Positions 39,665 through 51,169 of a stretch of 64,000 bases of DNA are shown here, piece by piece. The stretch lies in NCBI RefSeq assembly GCF_030463565.1, contig NC_134648.1:15137306-15201305 (forward strand), given 5' to 3'. This stretch comes from Pelecanus crispus (lineage: Eukaryota > Chordata > Aves > Pelecaniformes > Pelecanidae). Positions within the stretch are counted from its first letter, which is position 1. Every line of letters begins with the position of its first letter. The translations under genes and the position numbers were made by a program. The notes below the pieces were generated by a model. The model did no database searches. It was not told where the DNA came from and saw only the letters and a list, made by a program, of their open reading frames with translations.

Positions 39665-41768
39665 ATTTTATTTTGTAGGTGTAGATTTTTTTTTTTCAGT
39701 AATGGGGAGACAAAATGGAAATTTTCAACTTGTTTTTGGAGTTCAGTAAATGCTGTCTGGAATATGATTCTTAATAGCTAATTAGGAATGAAAACATTTT
39801 TTGCTTTCCTTATTTTAATATATAAAAAATTAGTCTAGAAATTAATCTGCTGAATGCTTAGGAAGATTTTCTCTAAATACAGGGAGATGTGGATGAAGGC
39901 AAATAATTTATGTAGTTCACCTGAGTAATCACGATATATGTGTATTTTAAAGGATAATGTGTCAGAAAAGCTGACATAGTGATCAGGGGGAGTTTTCTGT
40001 GGTTCTTTTGTCTGAAAGTAGGTGAATGGTATTATTTTTGCCATTGTTGAGTTAAGGAATACTAAGCTTCAATGACATCCTAAATTCTACAGTTGTACTT
40101 CTGACAATTAATAGGAACAGAGGCAAACAAGGAGAGTTTCTTTAACATCTGTACCTTTTTTGTACAACTCTACCATCCTTTTTTCTCCTCAGAGTGAAGA
40201 CTGGTTTTGGGGATTAAAGGAAATATGAACAATTTTTTGTTTTTTCTGACTAACCTTCTATTTTAGTTTTTTTCCCTGTGAATTTATAATGTAGGAGTTT
40301 ATCTGTACTTACTAAACCGGGATTTAATCAATTATTGCAGTGCACTTTAGAAATGAAAAATACATTACTCTGTGTCAAATGAGTTTATCCTGTACTGCAT
40401 GCAAACTATGCACATCATCATAAATCATGGTCTCAAACTTCTAAAGTTGTTATTTTTGTTTATTAGGAAACCTTGCTTCAGATCCAAAAAGGCAATAAGG
40501 AGACTACACATAGCAAGAAGAAAGCGAGCCACAATCGATGATGAAATGCAATTACACAATATTCAAAACTGAGTGAAATAATGACCTTAAATAGCAGTAG
40601 CATGTACAGTTTAAAATTAAAAGTAGTTTCATCATATATGGTGAAAAGGGGGATTGGAGCAATGAAACTGATCTCTTGTATCTTGTTTGCTGTTGATTTA
40701 TATGAAATTATACTTGAGGTAAGCCTCCTTTTCATATGTACATTAACAAATTTTGGTAATTTGTGGAATATTAATTCAGTGATCTGAAAGGAGACTTCTT
40801 GAGTTCAGCTGGTGCTCACTGTATAAATGGAAGCACAAGAATTAAAAAGGCCTTCTGCCTGGTCATCCTTAGCTTGGCTAATGTAATTGCAGATTTTGTT
40901 CTAACAGTAAGGCTTTATATAACAGCAAAGAGCATTCCTGCTGTGATGCTGAGTTGCAATAAATCAGTATCTGGATTAAAAGAATGGGGGCTATAATACA
41001 AACTTGCTTTTTGTCCTTTTTGGTATAGCATCTTATAAAACTGCAACATGTATACAGAAGGTTGACAACCATCCACTACACTGTCAGACTAGCTGTAGGA
41101 TACCAGTAGAAGTTTGGGAAAAAAAATTAATCCTAGTCTCTCTTGCTTTCACTTAATTTCATTTTCCTTTGCCTTTCATCTTCACTTCTTTGGAACCCTT
41201 TAGTATCAATCCATCTTTCACTAGAGGAAGAGAGATACTAAAATTTTCAAGTATTTCATGTTAAGAAGCCTTGCCAAAAATTAAGGCTGAGTCTTCAGCT
41301 GATTAAAACTGTCAGAAAAATTATTTTATTCATTGTAGATCGGAAATCTGAAATTCCTGCTGAGTAAAGTGCCCCTTTTGGAAGTGTGTTGTGTATGTGA
41401 ATATTACATTCGTTGGTCACGCCTGTGTTTATAAATTCTGCAGAAACTGTTTTAGGCATAGAAAAATCAAAATCTCCTATGCTATGGAGACTTGCAGTGA
41501 TTCTTTGAACTCTCGGCCTCCTGCCGTGCTTTATTACCAGTGAATGATATTGCATTGAGAGGGGATATGATGGGCCTAGTGGGGGACAGATATTGATAAA
41601 GTCAGTCTTTACCATTGCAACCATGATTAATTTCAGCAACCATCATTGGGAATCTTTTAAGCTTTTGCATAAAGATAAGGAAAATTAAGTAATTTGAAAA
41701 TATATTACGGCTTTCTTTTTAACAATAACTTGTCTTTTTCCCTTAGCTCTACGTAGCTGTCCCTTAGA

Positions 41769-41852
41769 TTTAGATATATATTTATATATATACTTATTAT
41801 ATATCTACTATTGATAGAGAAAATGTTTTATACATACATTTATGTATGTATT
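41769..41852. repeat. TA/ATGT-rich simple repeat
   Basis: Interrupted (TA)n, then TACATACATTTATGTATGTATTTA, split by a short unique spacer. It is partly palindromic, AT-rich simple sequence at the edge of the CpG-richer block that follows. Confidence 0.75.
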
Positions 41853-41989
41853 TACCAGAGGAACTGGTCTCTTGTGAGGATTAGGGAGGGGAAATGTAAA
41901 CTGAAATAATCTGGGACCTACTGTTAAATGTGAAAAAGATTTTGGAGACATGATTTCTGGAGATGGACAGTGTCTGTTCTGTCCGTGCT

Positions 41990-42760
41990 TTGGAAGCAAG
42001 GGTCAGATGGGACCTCTTGGCAGAGGCGATGCTCCTTCCTTGGGGAGCTCCCTCCTGCAAAGGGAAACAGAGGTCCAGCCTTAGGTGTGGTAGGTGAGAG
42101 TCAAAATACAAAGCTGGGAGGCTGCGTTTTGTGCTGATGGTCTGCGAGACTGCGGGAGGCAGCAAGAGGCCAGGCAGGCCTCACAGGGAGGGCGCGTATG
42201 TCCAGGGAGTCAAAGGGATCAGGGTGCTGCCACTAAGGAATTCCCTGAGCTAAATGAAACAAAAGCAGAAACCATAGCCTGTCTGCAAAGACAAAGTAGG
42301 TGAGGGTGAATGCAGCTGTACTAACTTTGCTCTGTCTGATCTAGGCTCCTATGCCTGGCCTTTTTATACCGTTAGATACAACGTTAATAACGCTAGTCAT
42401 GTCTAATAAAACCTGGCTCTGTATGTCTGTACGGTTGGGGTGAGGATTAAGGCTTTTTTCATTAGGATTTGGGCACCTCGCTATAAGAGAAAATGCTCGG
42501 CAACTCTACCTCAAGGCTCCAGGGAACTCGGGATCCCTCACAAAGATGAGCTCAGAACAGCTCAGCACAGCTGCTGTTTTGGGTACCACGTTTTACTAGC
42601 TGAAGGGGCAAGGGCACAAAATGCAGGCCCATTGCCCTTGTGTCAGGATATTCTCGTCAAGGAGTTTCTTTTCAGCCTCACTGGCTCACAGCATATTTGC
42701 TGTAGTGCAAAGATGTGCTTTGGAAGTCAGACATGCATATCGTACAGAGCGCAGTGAGAA
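41990..42760 (+). other. CpG-richer block before exon 3; possible alternative promoter/first exon or LTR
   Basis: The base composition changes from AT-rich to mixed with many CpG sites (for example GGGCGCGTATG at about 42190). It contains a frame open from 42094 to 42303 without an in-frame ATG, a strong splice donor AG|GTGAGG at 42300, a TATA-like TTTTTATA (42361-42368), and AATAAA at 42405-42410. Two readings fit. One is a non-coding first exon of an alternative INSC transcript spliced to 43299. The other is an inserted LTR with TATA and polyadenylation signal about 40 bases apart. I cannot decide between them from the sequence, and the edges are approximate. Confidence 0.3.
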
Positions 42761-43298
42761 ATAAGGGGCAAGTAAAGGACTGGTCGGGAAGTAGAATCCA
42801 GCTGAGGTTTAACGGGTTACGGTATGGCAGAAATGGATATTGCTGACAGTATCGTTCACTGTCTTGCTTTGGCTGCACCAGTGTTAAGTGTCCAATAGGC
42901 AAAGTGTCTAGAAAAAGCTGACAGTACAGTCCCATAAACAACAAGCAAACACACCTACAACTTTGCTCCTTCATAAACTCTGGAGGTACAAGAAACATTT
43001 CGCTCCAAAAGTGTAGTTCAAACTTCTGTTTACTTATCTCTAATCTCTACTGATTTCTCACAAATAATTTTATAGCACGGTAGGTGGAGTAAAGGTGATT
43101 AGAAACCCAAAACCTGTGTTTGGAATAGAAAGCTAAGCATGTTGCTGTGGTACTGCAAGCAAATTGTTTGTTCAATTAGCTGCCTTTTGTCAATCGGTTG
43201 AATCCTGGTAGATGGATGCAACTGTATTGTATTGCCGGTGGTTATTCTAAGGTTGTTTTGCTTTACTTCATTCCTCCTTCTCTTTCTCTGCCTTCTAG

Positions 43299-43644
43299 CA
43301 TGCACTTAATTCAGGTGGACTCTGTTCAGCGATGGATGGAAGATTTGAAGTTGATGACAGACTGTGAATGTATGTGTATTCTCCAGTCCAAGCCAATCAG
43401 CATTGAGAAGGATGAACAAAATGAACTTATCCTTTCTTCACAATATAGCACGTGTGATAACTTACAGCTGCTATTAAAAAGAGCTTGGATCATAAGCACA
43501 GAGTTGACCAGGATTGCTCAAAAGCTGGAGAAGAATAGATGGCAGAGAGTCCACAGCATGACAGTAAGAGTCAACTGCCATGTACGTTCAATGATAAATG
43601 AATACAATATGTTCACCAGGAATTCTTCAGAAGAAATGCACCAG
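43299..43644 (+). CDS. INSC: INSC exon 3: LGN-binding helix and helical region (115 codons plus 1 nt)
   Basis: The acceptor is CCTTCTAG|C and the donor CACCAG|GTAGGA. The first base completes Arg with the preceding exon (CG|C). The exon encodes MHLIQ followed by VDSVQRWMEDLKLMTDCEC, the hallmark helix of the LGN-binding domain, then MCILQSKPISIEKDEQNE. In mammals this segment binds the TPR groove of LGN (GPSM2) in competition with NuMA. A less conserved linker follows, then 'LQLLLKRAWIISTELTRIAQ' and 'VHSMTVRVNCHVRSMINEYN', which belong to the helical asymmetric domain. The exon ends on a complete codon. ATG 43300 could be a start in a transcript using another first exon. This is the strongest INSC evidence in the window. 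Confidence 0.97.
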
Positions 43645-44154
43645 GTAGGATGCTGGTAAGGCATGTAACGTTTGTCTTGTTTAATTTTTTTATTGTAATA
43701 ATTAAAGCTTACTTTAAACAATCTGTAAGAAATCCTTACATACTGATACTGATCCCTTGTTTAAGACATTCTAATCCCTTTTCAGTAATCCCTTTTCAGC
43801 TATGGAAACATGCTTGACTCATTTTGGATCCTTTTTTATCATAGGCCTGATTCTGAATATTAATAATGTTGACAAATTATGTTGAAATGTTTTGGTTTTG
43901 AGGACTACTGGACTAAAGTAATTAGATGCCCCATCTGTGAGTTCCTTCACATTTACAGTGTAGAAAATACTTTTTTTGTTAACTTCAGTTTTATCTCTAC
44001 TTGTTCTATGCAGAAAAGTAGAAAAAGGGTGTCCATATGAAATATTATGTTTCTGGAGGGTTTTCATCTAATTGTTATAGACAAGCATTATTTATTTTTA
44101 AAAAGCAATTGTGTGTATGGATATTGCTTTAAAACACTTTCTCTCTCTCTGCAG
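43645..44154 (+). other. INSC: INSC intron, 0.5 kb, phase 0
   Basis: The intron runs from GTAGGA to CTCTCTCTCTGCAG. It holds a 14-bp tandem duplication at 43772-43799 and otherwise nothing recognisable. Confidence 0.9.
43772..43799. repeat. 14-bp tandem duplication
   Basis: TAATCCCTTTTCAG occurs twice in perfect head-to-tail order (43772-43785 and 43786-43799). Each unit ends like a splice acceptor (TTTTCAG), but no exon follows either of them. Confidence 0.9.
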
Positions 44155-44207
44155 TCTGAAAAACTTTTAATAGACAAGTGTTCAGAATTTACAGCATTCA
44201 CAGAAAG
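44155..44207 (+). CDS. INSC: INSC exon 4: short helical exon (17 codons plus 2 nt)
   Basis: The acceptor is CTCTCTCTGCAG|T and the donor GAAAG|GTAATT. It encodes SEKLLIDKCSEFTAFTE plus AG, which joins the first base of the next exon to give Arg. The pattern 'EKLL..KCSE..A.TERC' matches the equivalent short exon of mammalian INSC in length and phase. It lies in the helical middle of the protein. At 53 nt it is short, and its identity depends on the conserved residues and on both neighbours being in the right phase. Confidence 0.95.
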
Positions 44208-45775
44208 GTAATTTAAATTTTCTAGTTGAAATATTAATTTTGCTGTTTTATTATGTTGTAGAACTTCTAAAGAGAAGTACAAATCTACTAACACCCTCAA
44301 ATGTTAGAACTAGGCCCCTGCAGCTCTGAAAGGCTTTCTAAATGTTAGACTCTGAGGGGTGGAGTTGCTTTTATCTAAACTGCATCCTAATGAAGGATGG
44401 GATCTGCTGTTGCGCAAAGAGCCTGGCATAGACAAAGCTGCATGCAAGTGGATTTTTCAGGGCTTTTTGACATCAAGGGAGAAAGTCTGACTCTAATGAT
44501 ATCAGTGACAAAGTTCCCTTCAAGTTCTGTGGAGCCAAGATTTCAGCTGGTGTGAAAACTTACGTTGCGAGACAGTCGTACTACATGTTCCTGTATGCAC
44601 ATATCCATGTGTAAATCAAACCCAAATAAATACACATTCCTTTAAATTGCCGTTGTAGGTTTACTCAGCTCTCTGCACTCCAGAACGCTGAGACTGGAAA
44701 ATAAGAATATCTTCATAGTTCTTCTCATGATATTTCCCTTGCCTGACATACGTTACCCTGTTTCCTCCAACACAGTTCAATCGGTCTTTTTTGATTTACT
44801 TTAAACACTGGGTGAGTCATTCCGCTTGGGGGATCATCAGGGAAAAAGACACCATCAAATTATCAGGAAAGAACATTTCTTAAGCACTATCACTTTTTGC
44901 CAAACCCACACAGCTCAGACTTTGCTTTTCTATTCTACTATGAGACATACTGATTTAATGAAAGCTCTGATCTCATAGTGTCTGACCCAGACCAGCCCTC
45001 TCCCTCCTTGTCTGTTTGACACAAAGTTGATATATATGGGTGAAAGACAGGCAAAGTTGAAACTACACCTTCCGTTACAGTGGCCTGCCTGGGTGGAATA
45101 TGTTTTGACAATTCAAATGAATGCATTTCTGTGAGGAAGTTATTAGTTATTTCATTTGAATCATACAAAGCTTTCCATGTTTATCTCATTTCTTCAGTTA
45201 CAGACAATTATCACTGGTTACAGGGTAGCCACACTAACTCTGTAAAGCTTCTGTATGCAATCTTTCTGCATAGATGGCCAAATTTTACTTTTGAGTATGC
45301 TGTTTAAATGAACTTTACTCATCTGGGCACACATTCATTTTGGGTCCTTATCCTGCTACACTTTAACTATGGCAAAGAAGATAAAGAAATGAAAATTACC
45401 AAAAGCACTTCTTTGGTCGTGAAAGATGGATGGATGCACACAGATGTACTTGAAACGCAGGCATCCTAGAGTGACCATAACTATAAATGCAAGTGGAAAA
45501 TAGCAGAGTTACACTGGTATAAACACAGCATCTGTAGTAAAATTTGGCCTTCAGTCTGTGAAGTAAACTGTGATCCCAAATGTGTAGACAAAGCTTTGAT
45601 TAAAGTCTGGTGTGATGCTAATGGCGCAAAGACAGTGTCCTCATATGAACTGTTGAATTCCTGTTATACTCCTATTATTAACACAGAGCTCACCTGCAAC
45701 AATCAGCTTGATAAAACAATAGTTGTCTGTAGCATCTTTTTTTCCTTCATCCCTTTCCTTTCTCTTTCTTTTCAG
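44208..45775 (+). other. INSC: INSC intron, 1.6 kb, phase 2
   Basis: The intron starts GTAATT and ends with a long pyrimidine tract and TTTTCAG. It contains unique AT-rich sequence without recognisable repeats or extra exons. Confidence 0.9.
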
Positions 45776-45899
45776 GTGCATACAAACTGAAGATGAACAG
45801 ATACTGAAGTCCATGAAATCTTGTATTAATGAAACACTCACTACTGTTGCTCAGTATTTTGGCCAGTTAATAGAGCTGATTTTAACACATGAGGCACAG
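45776..45899 (+). CDS. INSC: INSC exon 5: helical region (41 codons plus 1 nt)
   Basis: The acceptor is TTCTTTTCAG|G and the donor GCACAG|GTTAGT. The first base completes Arg (AG|G). It encodes CIQTEDEQILKSMKSC, then INETLTTVAQYFGQLIELIL and THEAQ. The alternation of hydrophobic and polar residues indicates two amphipathic helices. Family equivalents read 'ENEHVLKSMK.C..ETL' and 'GQ.FGQLLELALT.E.Q'. The exon ends on a full codon, so it can join exon 6 directly. Confidence 0.95.
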
Positions 45900-48370
45900 G
45901 TTAGTTTATAGTTTAAAAAAAGTCTTTCAAAATTTTCAAGTCTTGAGGGAAAGCATCCATTAAGAGGAGGATTATAATTACAGCTCTCAATTTTCAGCAA
46001 ACTTATCAGTAATTCAAATATCTTGTGAAGAGATTTAGGTGTTTGTTTTCTCAGCTTCTCCAATAACCTCAAATCCCAAACACAATGATCTTATGTGATC
46101 TTATGGCTCCATATGTGACTTACTTTTCCTGATAGGCCTCCTTCATTGCAAGGCATCTAATTTCTGGACAATGTCTTGTTAATAAGACCTTTGGACACAT
46201 TTTCTCTTCCTTTCACGCAGAGACTGCTTTTCTTTAGAAACCTTGAAAAAAGTCTCTCTTGCTCTCTGTGATTCGCATTAGAAGTTAAACTTTTTAGAAG
46301 ATGTATATATAGCAAGTATATTATTACAGCACACACATTTTAACCAGTGCATGTCTTACACTCTAGGAAGTAGTGATAAAATACAGTGCTGTGTACAGCT
46401 TATATGTGTGTGTGTAACCTTCCAGCAAATGTGCTGTACCATTGCAGGCGTGATGTATAGTTTCCAGTGGTGATTAAATGTAGATAAATACACTGAGTAA
46501 TTAGGCTGAGGCTACAAATGCATTAATTTTTTTCCATTAGACCATTCTTGAAATAGTAGCAACTAGCAAGTCTAACCAATCTATCTTGGCTTACACTTGT
46601 TTCTTTCTTGATCTCATTAGTAATCCCTTTGCACCCTCTAATCTTCCTCAGATAAAAAAAAAAAAACAAATGTAATTATGTTCAATTAATTTATCCATAT
46701 TTTAGAGATGATGTTATGCTGAAATTTTGTGTTGTTCCTACAGAAAAAGAGGAAATGAGAAGTTTAGTGAAGAGGAAATAGTTAAATAGTACTTACTATG
46801 GTGCTAAAACAAAATTAATGCAGGATATTGGTTAAATTCTAATGTATCTTGATGCATTAAGATAGGAAAAAAAAAAAAAATTGTGGCTCTTTCCGAAAGA
46901 TCCCTTATATTTTTAAAAGATTATTGCTAGGAAGTAAGAATCTCCTGAATATTATTTGCAGAGTTACAGTCAAACTGACAAGCTATTTGCTAATGTGCTT
47001 TGGTTGGGATTTATGAGAACTAAATGAAATGCCACATATGAGTTGAAGTGTGTAAATAAATTTGCATATTACAAATTCAGTGAGTAGATTGTCGTTGTTT
47101 TGATGCTTATTCTTTTTAATCAGAAGAGCAGTTCTTCATTAATAGTTCTGTCTTTGGGCACTTTGACACCTACTGATGCACCTGAAATCCCAGTCCCTTT
47201 TACTTTTAAGGGAGAGGAATAAATTGCCCTGCACCATCTTGTGTGTATTTGTGTGGCTGAAGACTTAGAGGTCATTAATAAAAACATTTTTAAGAACAGT
47301 TTTCTGAGCCATTCTGTCAGGTTGCATGCCCACCTCTGCCATACAACCACATTGTCTGTGGGTAGTTTGCTGCTCTGGAGCAGACTAAGTGTCTGTGTGA
47401 GAGGCCAGAACTCTCAGCTTAAATTGTATACTCAAGAGCTTTCTTTTCTAATCAGTGTATCAGGATTTTATTCAGGATAGCTTCATATCAAAATATGAAC
47501 CGATAAATTTTGTCTTTTACGGAACATTTTTCTAAGGGGAGATGCCAAAGGTGGGAGAACACAGCCTCTTAAAGGGAAGATAATTGAATTTTGTATCAAC
47601 AACAGTGTAAAATGTGGGATATTTCTCTTCACTTCTTTCAAAGTTGGATTAAATATAAAAAAAGCTTACCTTTTTCCTCCTAGCAAATATCATTAGTTCT
47701 TCCTCTAATGATTGTACATTTTAGAAAGAGTAAAACTAAATAAACATATTCTTCTGACAACTGTGTTTCTCTGTGAAGCTGCAATGGCACACATGCAAAA
47801 GCAAGATAACTACAACATATTTCATACATTGGAGAAATAAACTGTATTTCTCTATGAGAATTCCCTGTATTGGTCAATGACAATTTCTGTGTATACTGAG
47901 AATAGTGATGAACCTAGAGCCTTAGAAAGTAGTGTTAGGAAGGGTATAGCAATATTCCTTAAATAAGGAGGAAAACTTGTATTATCTTGTGATACAGCTT
48001 CAGCACCAAGACAATTAGTTGCCTTCTGAAAATTTGAGTTCAATTCCAGGCCAAACCAATAATAATTTACTAAATAGCTGAAGAGTTCTTTATTGAATGT
48101 TCTCACACACATACCTGTTCTCTTACTCTATTCATATTTATTTTTCAGCATCACTGTTCTTAGTTACATCTATTCAAAATGCAATGATAAATGAGTTGAA
48201 GTGTTACCAGTTTTACTCCTGGCCATGTTTTTCTTACTTTCCTTTCTCTGAGTGAGAATTAAGATGATATGGATTAAATGATCTGAACGTTCTACTCTGT
48301 CTTATTTTTAAATATAACACTAATGTTTTTCATTAGAAGTAAATTATGTTTATTATCTTATGTCACACAG
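45900..48370 (+). other. INSC: INSC intron, 2.5 kb, phase 0
   Basis: The intron starts GTTAGT and ends TTATGTCACACAG, a weak pyrimidine tract that may make this acceptor less efficient. It contains A runs at 46658-46669 and 46867-46880 and otherwise unique sequence. Confidence 0.9.
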
Positions 48371-48484
48371 AACCTGCTGAGACAAATAGAATTGTCAGAC
48401 AGTGTGTACATCACTGAGTCAGCGATTAGTAGTTTATTCAGCCTTACCCAGGAAGGTGCTCATCTGTGCCGTATCATAGCTAAG
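48371..48484 (+). CDS. INSC: INSC exon 6: lead-in to the armadillo domain (38 codons)
   Basis: The acceptor is GTCACACAG|AAC and the donor GCTAAG|GTAAGA. It encodes NLLRQIELSDSVYITES, AISSLFSLTQEGAHLCRIIAK. The block 'LFSLTQEGA.LCRIIAK' is highly conserved in INSC and leads directly into EGGVV of the next exon. Both ends fall between codons. Functionally this is the first helix pair of the armadillo-like C-terminal domain. Confidence 0.96.
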
Positions 48485-48797
48485 GTAAGAAGATTTATGG
48501 ATTAATCCAAAGTAAACTAGTAATACAAGTGAGTTATTTTACTTAACACAGTAGTGGTTGCAAGTTTTGAAATGTACAGTACAAGATGAAATTCTCTATT
48601 TCAGGAGACAATCTAGTTTAAAGAACAACAAAATTTACTCTGAGAAACTATTTTTTTCTTCTTTTGCTGCTTTTTGCAAGCCTTTCTTTCTTACAATCAT
48701 CCTATTAGATTTTTTTTAAAAAAGGGGAAATAAAGGTGCAACGCCCAAAATCTTTAATTCAGTAAAGCTTAATGCCCGTGCAAGCAACTGCAGTAGG

Positions 48798-49112
48798 ATG
48801 GTAAGCTCCAATAGGCTTCTGGGCATTGATTCAGCTACAGTTTTCTTTGTGCCACCTGATGTATTACCAATCCCTTCGGCACCCTGGGCATTTTTTTTAG
48901 TGTCTCTCCTGACAGAACTTTTTAAGTATCAGCCACAGAAGTGGAGAGAAACTTTACAATTGGTCATGCATATGGCTGACAAGTATACAGAGAAGCGGCA
49001 AGACTCTTCAACTGTGTGTACAGAGGAGGTTAGAGATATTATTAAAGATGTAATTTTAAAAATACTTTGCATCCATTATTTTCCTTTTGCAGAGGAACAT
49101 CATTACAGTTAA
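48798..49112 (+). other. Unexplained open reading frame inside an INSC intron
   Basis: A 104-codon frame opens with a non-ATG codon (GTA-to-GTG region at 48798-48800) and ends at TAA 49110-49112. Its middle (ELFKYQPQKWRETLQLVMHM, then ADKYTEKRQDSST) looks protein-like, but I know no family that matches. A second frame is also open across 48918-49052. A reasonable acceptor (CTCTCCTGACAG at 48906-48917) precedes it, but I see no strong donor. INSC exon 6 joins exon 7 directly in mammals, so this segment is not needed. Most likely it is a chance open frame, possibly a cryptic exon. Confidence 0.15.
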
Positions 49113-50542
49113 TTCTGGCAGTGTGTGTTCTCATTCACTGAGTAGTTGATGTTAACTTTTGGTATAAATGAATCATTCTGCAAAGATCAATGATACTGGC
49201 AATCCCTGCAGAGTTTGCACCTTTAAGGATGCTTGGATCTTAAAAAAGTGAGAAAGGCAGGACATTGTGTGATGTCAAGGGTAGGATAATCACATCCACA
49301 GTGTATATAGAAAGAAAACCTCCTTTCCCAAGCTTCTGCTTGTGGAGTGGTGTGCCAATCCCTTGTCCTGCTCAGAGATGAGGTTAAACAGCAGCATTTA
49401 ATTCCTTTTACTTCTGATCTGCCTTTAGATGGATGTTTGCACCATAAAAGGGACTGTTCTGAAGGCTGCAAAGGAGGTAGACTCAGAAATGTGTAGTGGA
49501 TCCTGGCAACAGCCTGAGAGGTTTAATTTTTTCTAAATTGATATTTGAGCTCCACTCAGTGGTATCCAAAACCAATGTTAAAATGTTGAGTATTGAGGAA
49601 GTGCAGAACTAAAAAAACTGAGTAAAATTGGTCTTGTGCTTTTTATCATTGCGTGAATTCCATAACAGTTTAATTTAGCAGAAGTAAAGTCTGACCTTCC
49701 ATAAATCACTAAATTAATTTATTTTTAAAACCTGGGTGTGTCACAGGTTTACAAGTGAGGAAATGCATCCCCCTTATGCAAAGAACCCTAAGTGGTCTTT
49801 GGTTGTCAAATTACAGCAGTGATTGCACCGCCTGTCCTGTGTGTTAGTTTCCTCTGTGCACTTTGAAACACAGTTGTCCCAGCTCACCATCATTCTTCAC
49901 CCTCTGTAGTGCCTCAGTTATCTGCATCAGTGAGCAAGGTGGCAGAGGAATTGTAACAGACCAGAATTTTGAATTCAGTCACTTGAGTAGTTAGCTATAA
50001 TAGTGAAAGTGCAGGGTGATTTTGAAAAAAAAAACAAAACCTGCAACTGTGCCCACTCATTAAGAGGGTTAAAATGGATTCAATTTTTGTAAAGATCTCA
50101 TAATCTCCCACAGATACAGAAGTTCAGTTGAGTTGTCCTTATCTTTCTAAAAACTAGCCAGAGAAGTGGAATATTTGTTTGCAGTGAAAGCAAAACTCAG
50201 TAAATTTGTTCATGTAAACTTGAAGTCTTACCCTCCATGACAATGCGTTACCTTGTGGAACACTCTTGTTAGGTATTTTTTCCCTGTCCCAAGCTATAAA
50301 TTACAACTCTAATGCACAACAAAATCTTGGACATACAAACAAAGAACCATGATAATATCGTAAAGGTACAATATTATAGGTACTGGTTTCTCACTTAACA
50401 TTTTTGGTAAGTGTTTCAGTCTTCTCTCTCCCTCTCTCTACTACCCTGCCAATATTTTTATCAAAATTTAAACAGGCTTTGAAATGCCTGCATGTTGAAG
50501 TGTCACCTGTAATTTTATTCCACCTGGAGGCATTCTTCCACC

Positions 50543-50560
50543 TTTTTTTTTTTTTTTTTT
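50543..50560. repeat. Poly-T run (18 T)
   Basis: Eighteen T bases followed by CAG. It resembles an acceptor tract, but no exon can be recognised after it. Confidence 0.85.
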
Positions 50561-51169
50561 CAGCATGTAACTTCGTAATCTGCTGTGATAGAGTCATGTT
50601 GCTGACTCACCCTGGCAGCCAGCTAGTTGTTCTCACTAGCTGTCAGAAGTATAAAGACTACGATCTCTAACACAAATGAGTAGTAGCAAGGGCAAGATAA
50701 GAAATGAAGGAAGGAAGCCTAAATAATAATAATAACAAAAATCTTTGAATTCTGAGCTAATAGGATAACCAATGTTGAGCTGTGGGTTTTAAACTCTAAT
50801 ATCTAGCGTTCATCTACAAGCAACTACACTGGTGGCAGTGTAATGGAAACTCTACTGGTTTAGATAATTTTAAAAGCAAAAAGAGAAAACGAGGAAAGGA
50901 AGAGCCAACTAGAGCATTTGTTGCAACTACCAGAGAAAATTTTTAGTCAGGTTTCTGTCTGTGGATCAGTTTCCTACCCTTGGAACCACACATTGCTAAA
51001 ATACTCCTCTGTCAAGTCTTATGGCACATATATACATCAAACAATGTGACTAACATGGTGTATCATTGCCTGGGGTTGCATTGCGGGGATGTATTCGCAA
51101 AAGTCTTTTTTATTACATTATGGTTGTATGGACTTTTTTAAAAATAACATTATGGATGTAGGGATTTGA

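Larger units (their letters stand above)
9810..43298 (+). other. INSC: INSC intron, 33.5 kb, phase 2
   Basis: The intron has GTAAGT at its 5' end and a pyrimidine-rich tract with TTCTAG at its 3' end. It holds two young CR1 copies, one decayed CR1 3' end, two ancient CR1 copies, AT microsatellites and homopolymers, and a CpG-richer block at about 41990-42760. In 9810-14935, 15846-18127, 18966-23967, 24041-32329, 33077-38579 and 39665-41989 I see only unique AT-rich sequence, apart from the simple repeats listed separately. The longest open frame outside repeats (13440-13799, 119 codons) has no family signature. Confidence 0.85.

Noticed and set aside
43198-43298. N-terminal extension of the exon 3 open frame (34 codons upstream of the acceptor)
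   Set aside because: It lies before a clear polypyrimidine tract and CTAG acceptor. The similarity to INSC starts exactly at the acceptor, so this part is intron.
50543-50563. T18-CAG as a splice acceptor for an extra exon
   Set aside because: The sequence after it has no conserved reading frame or donor, and exon 6 joins exon 7 directly in the family.
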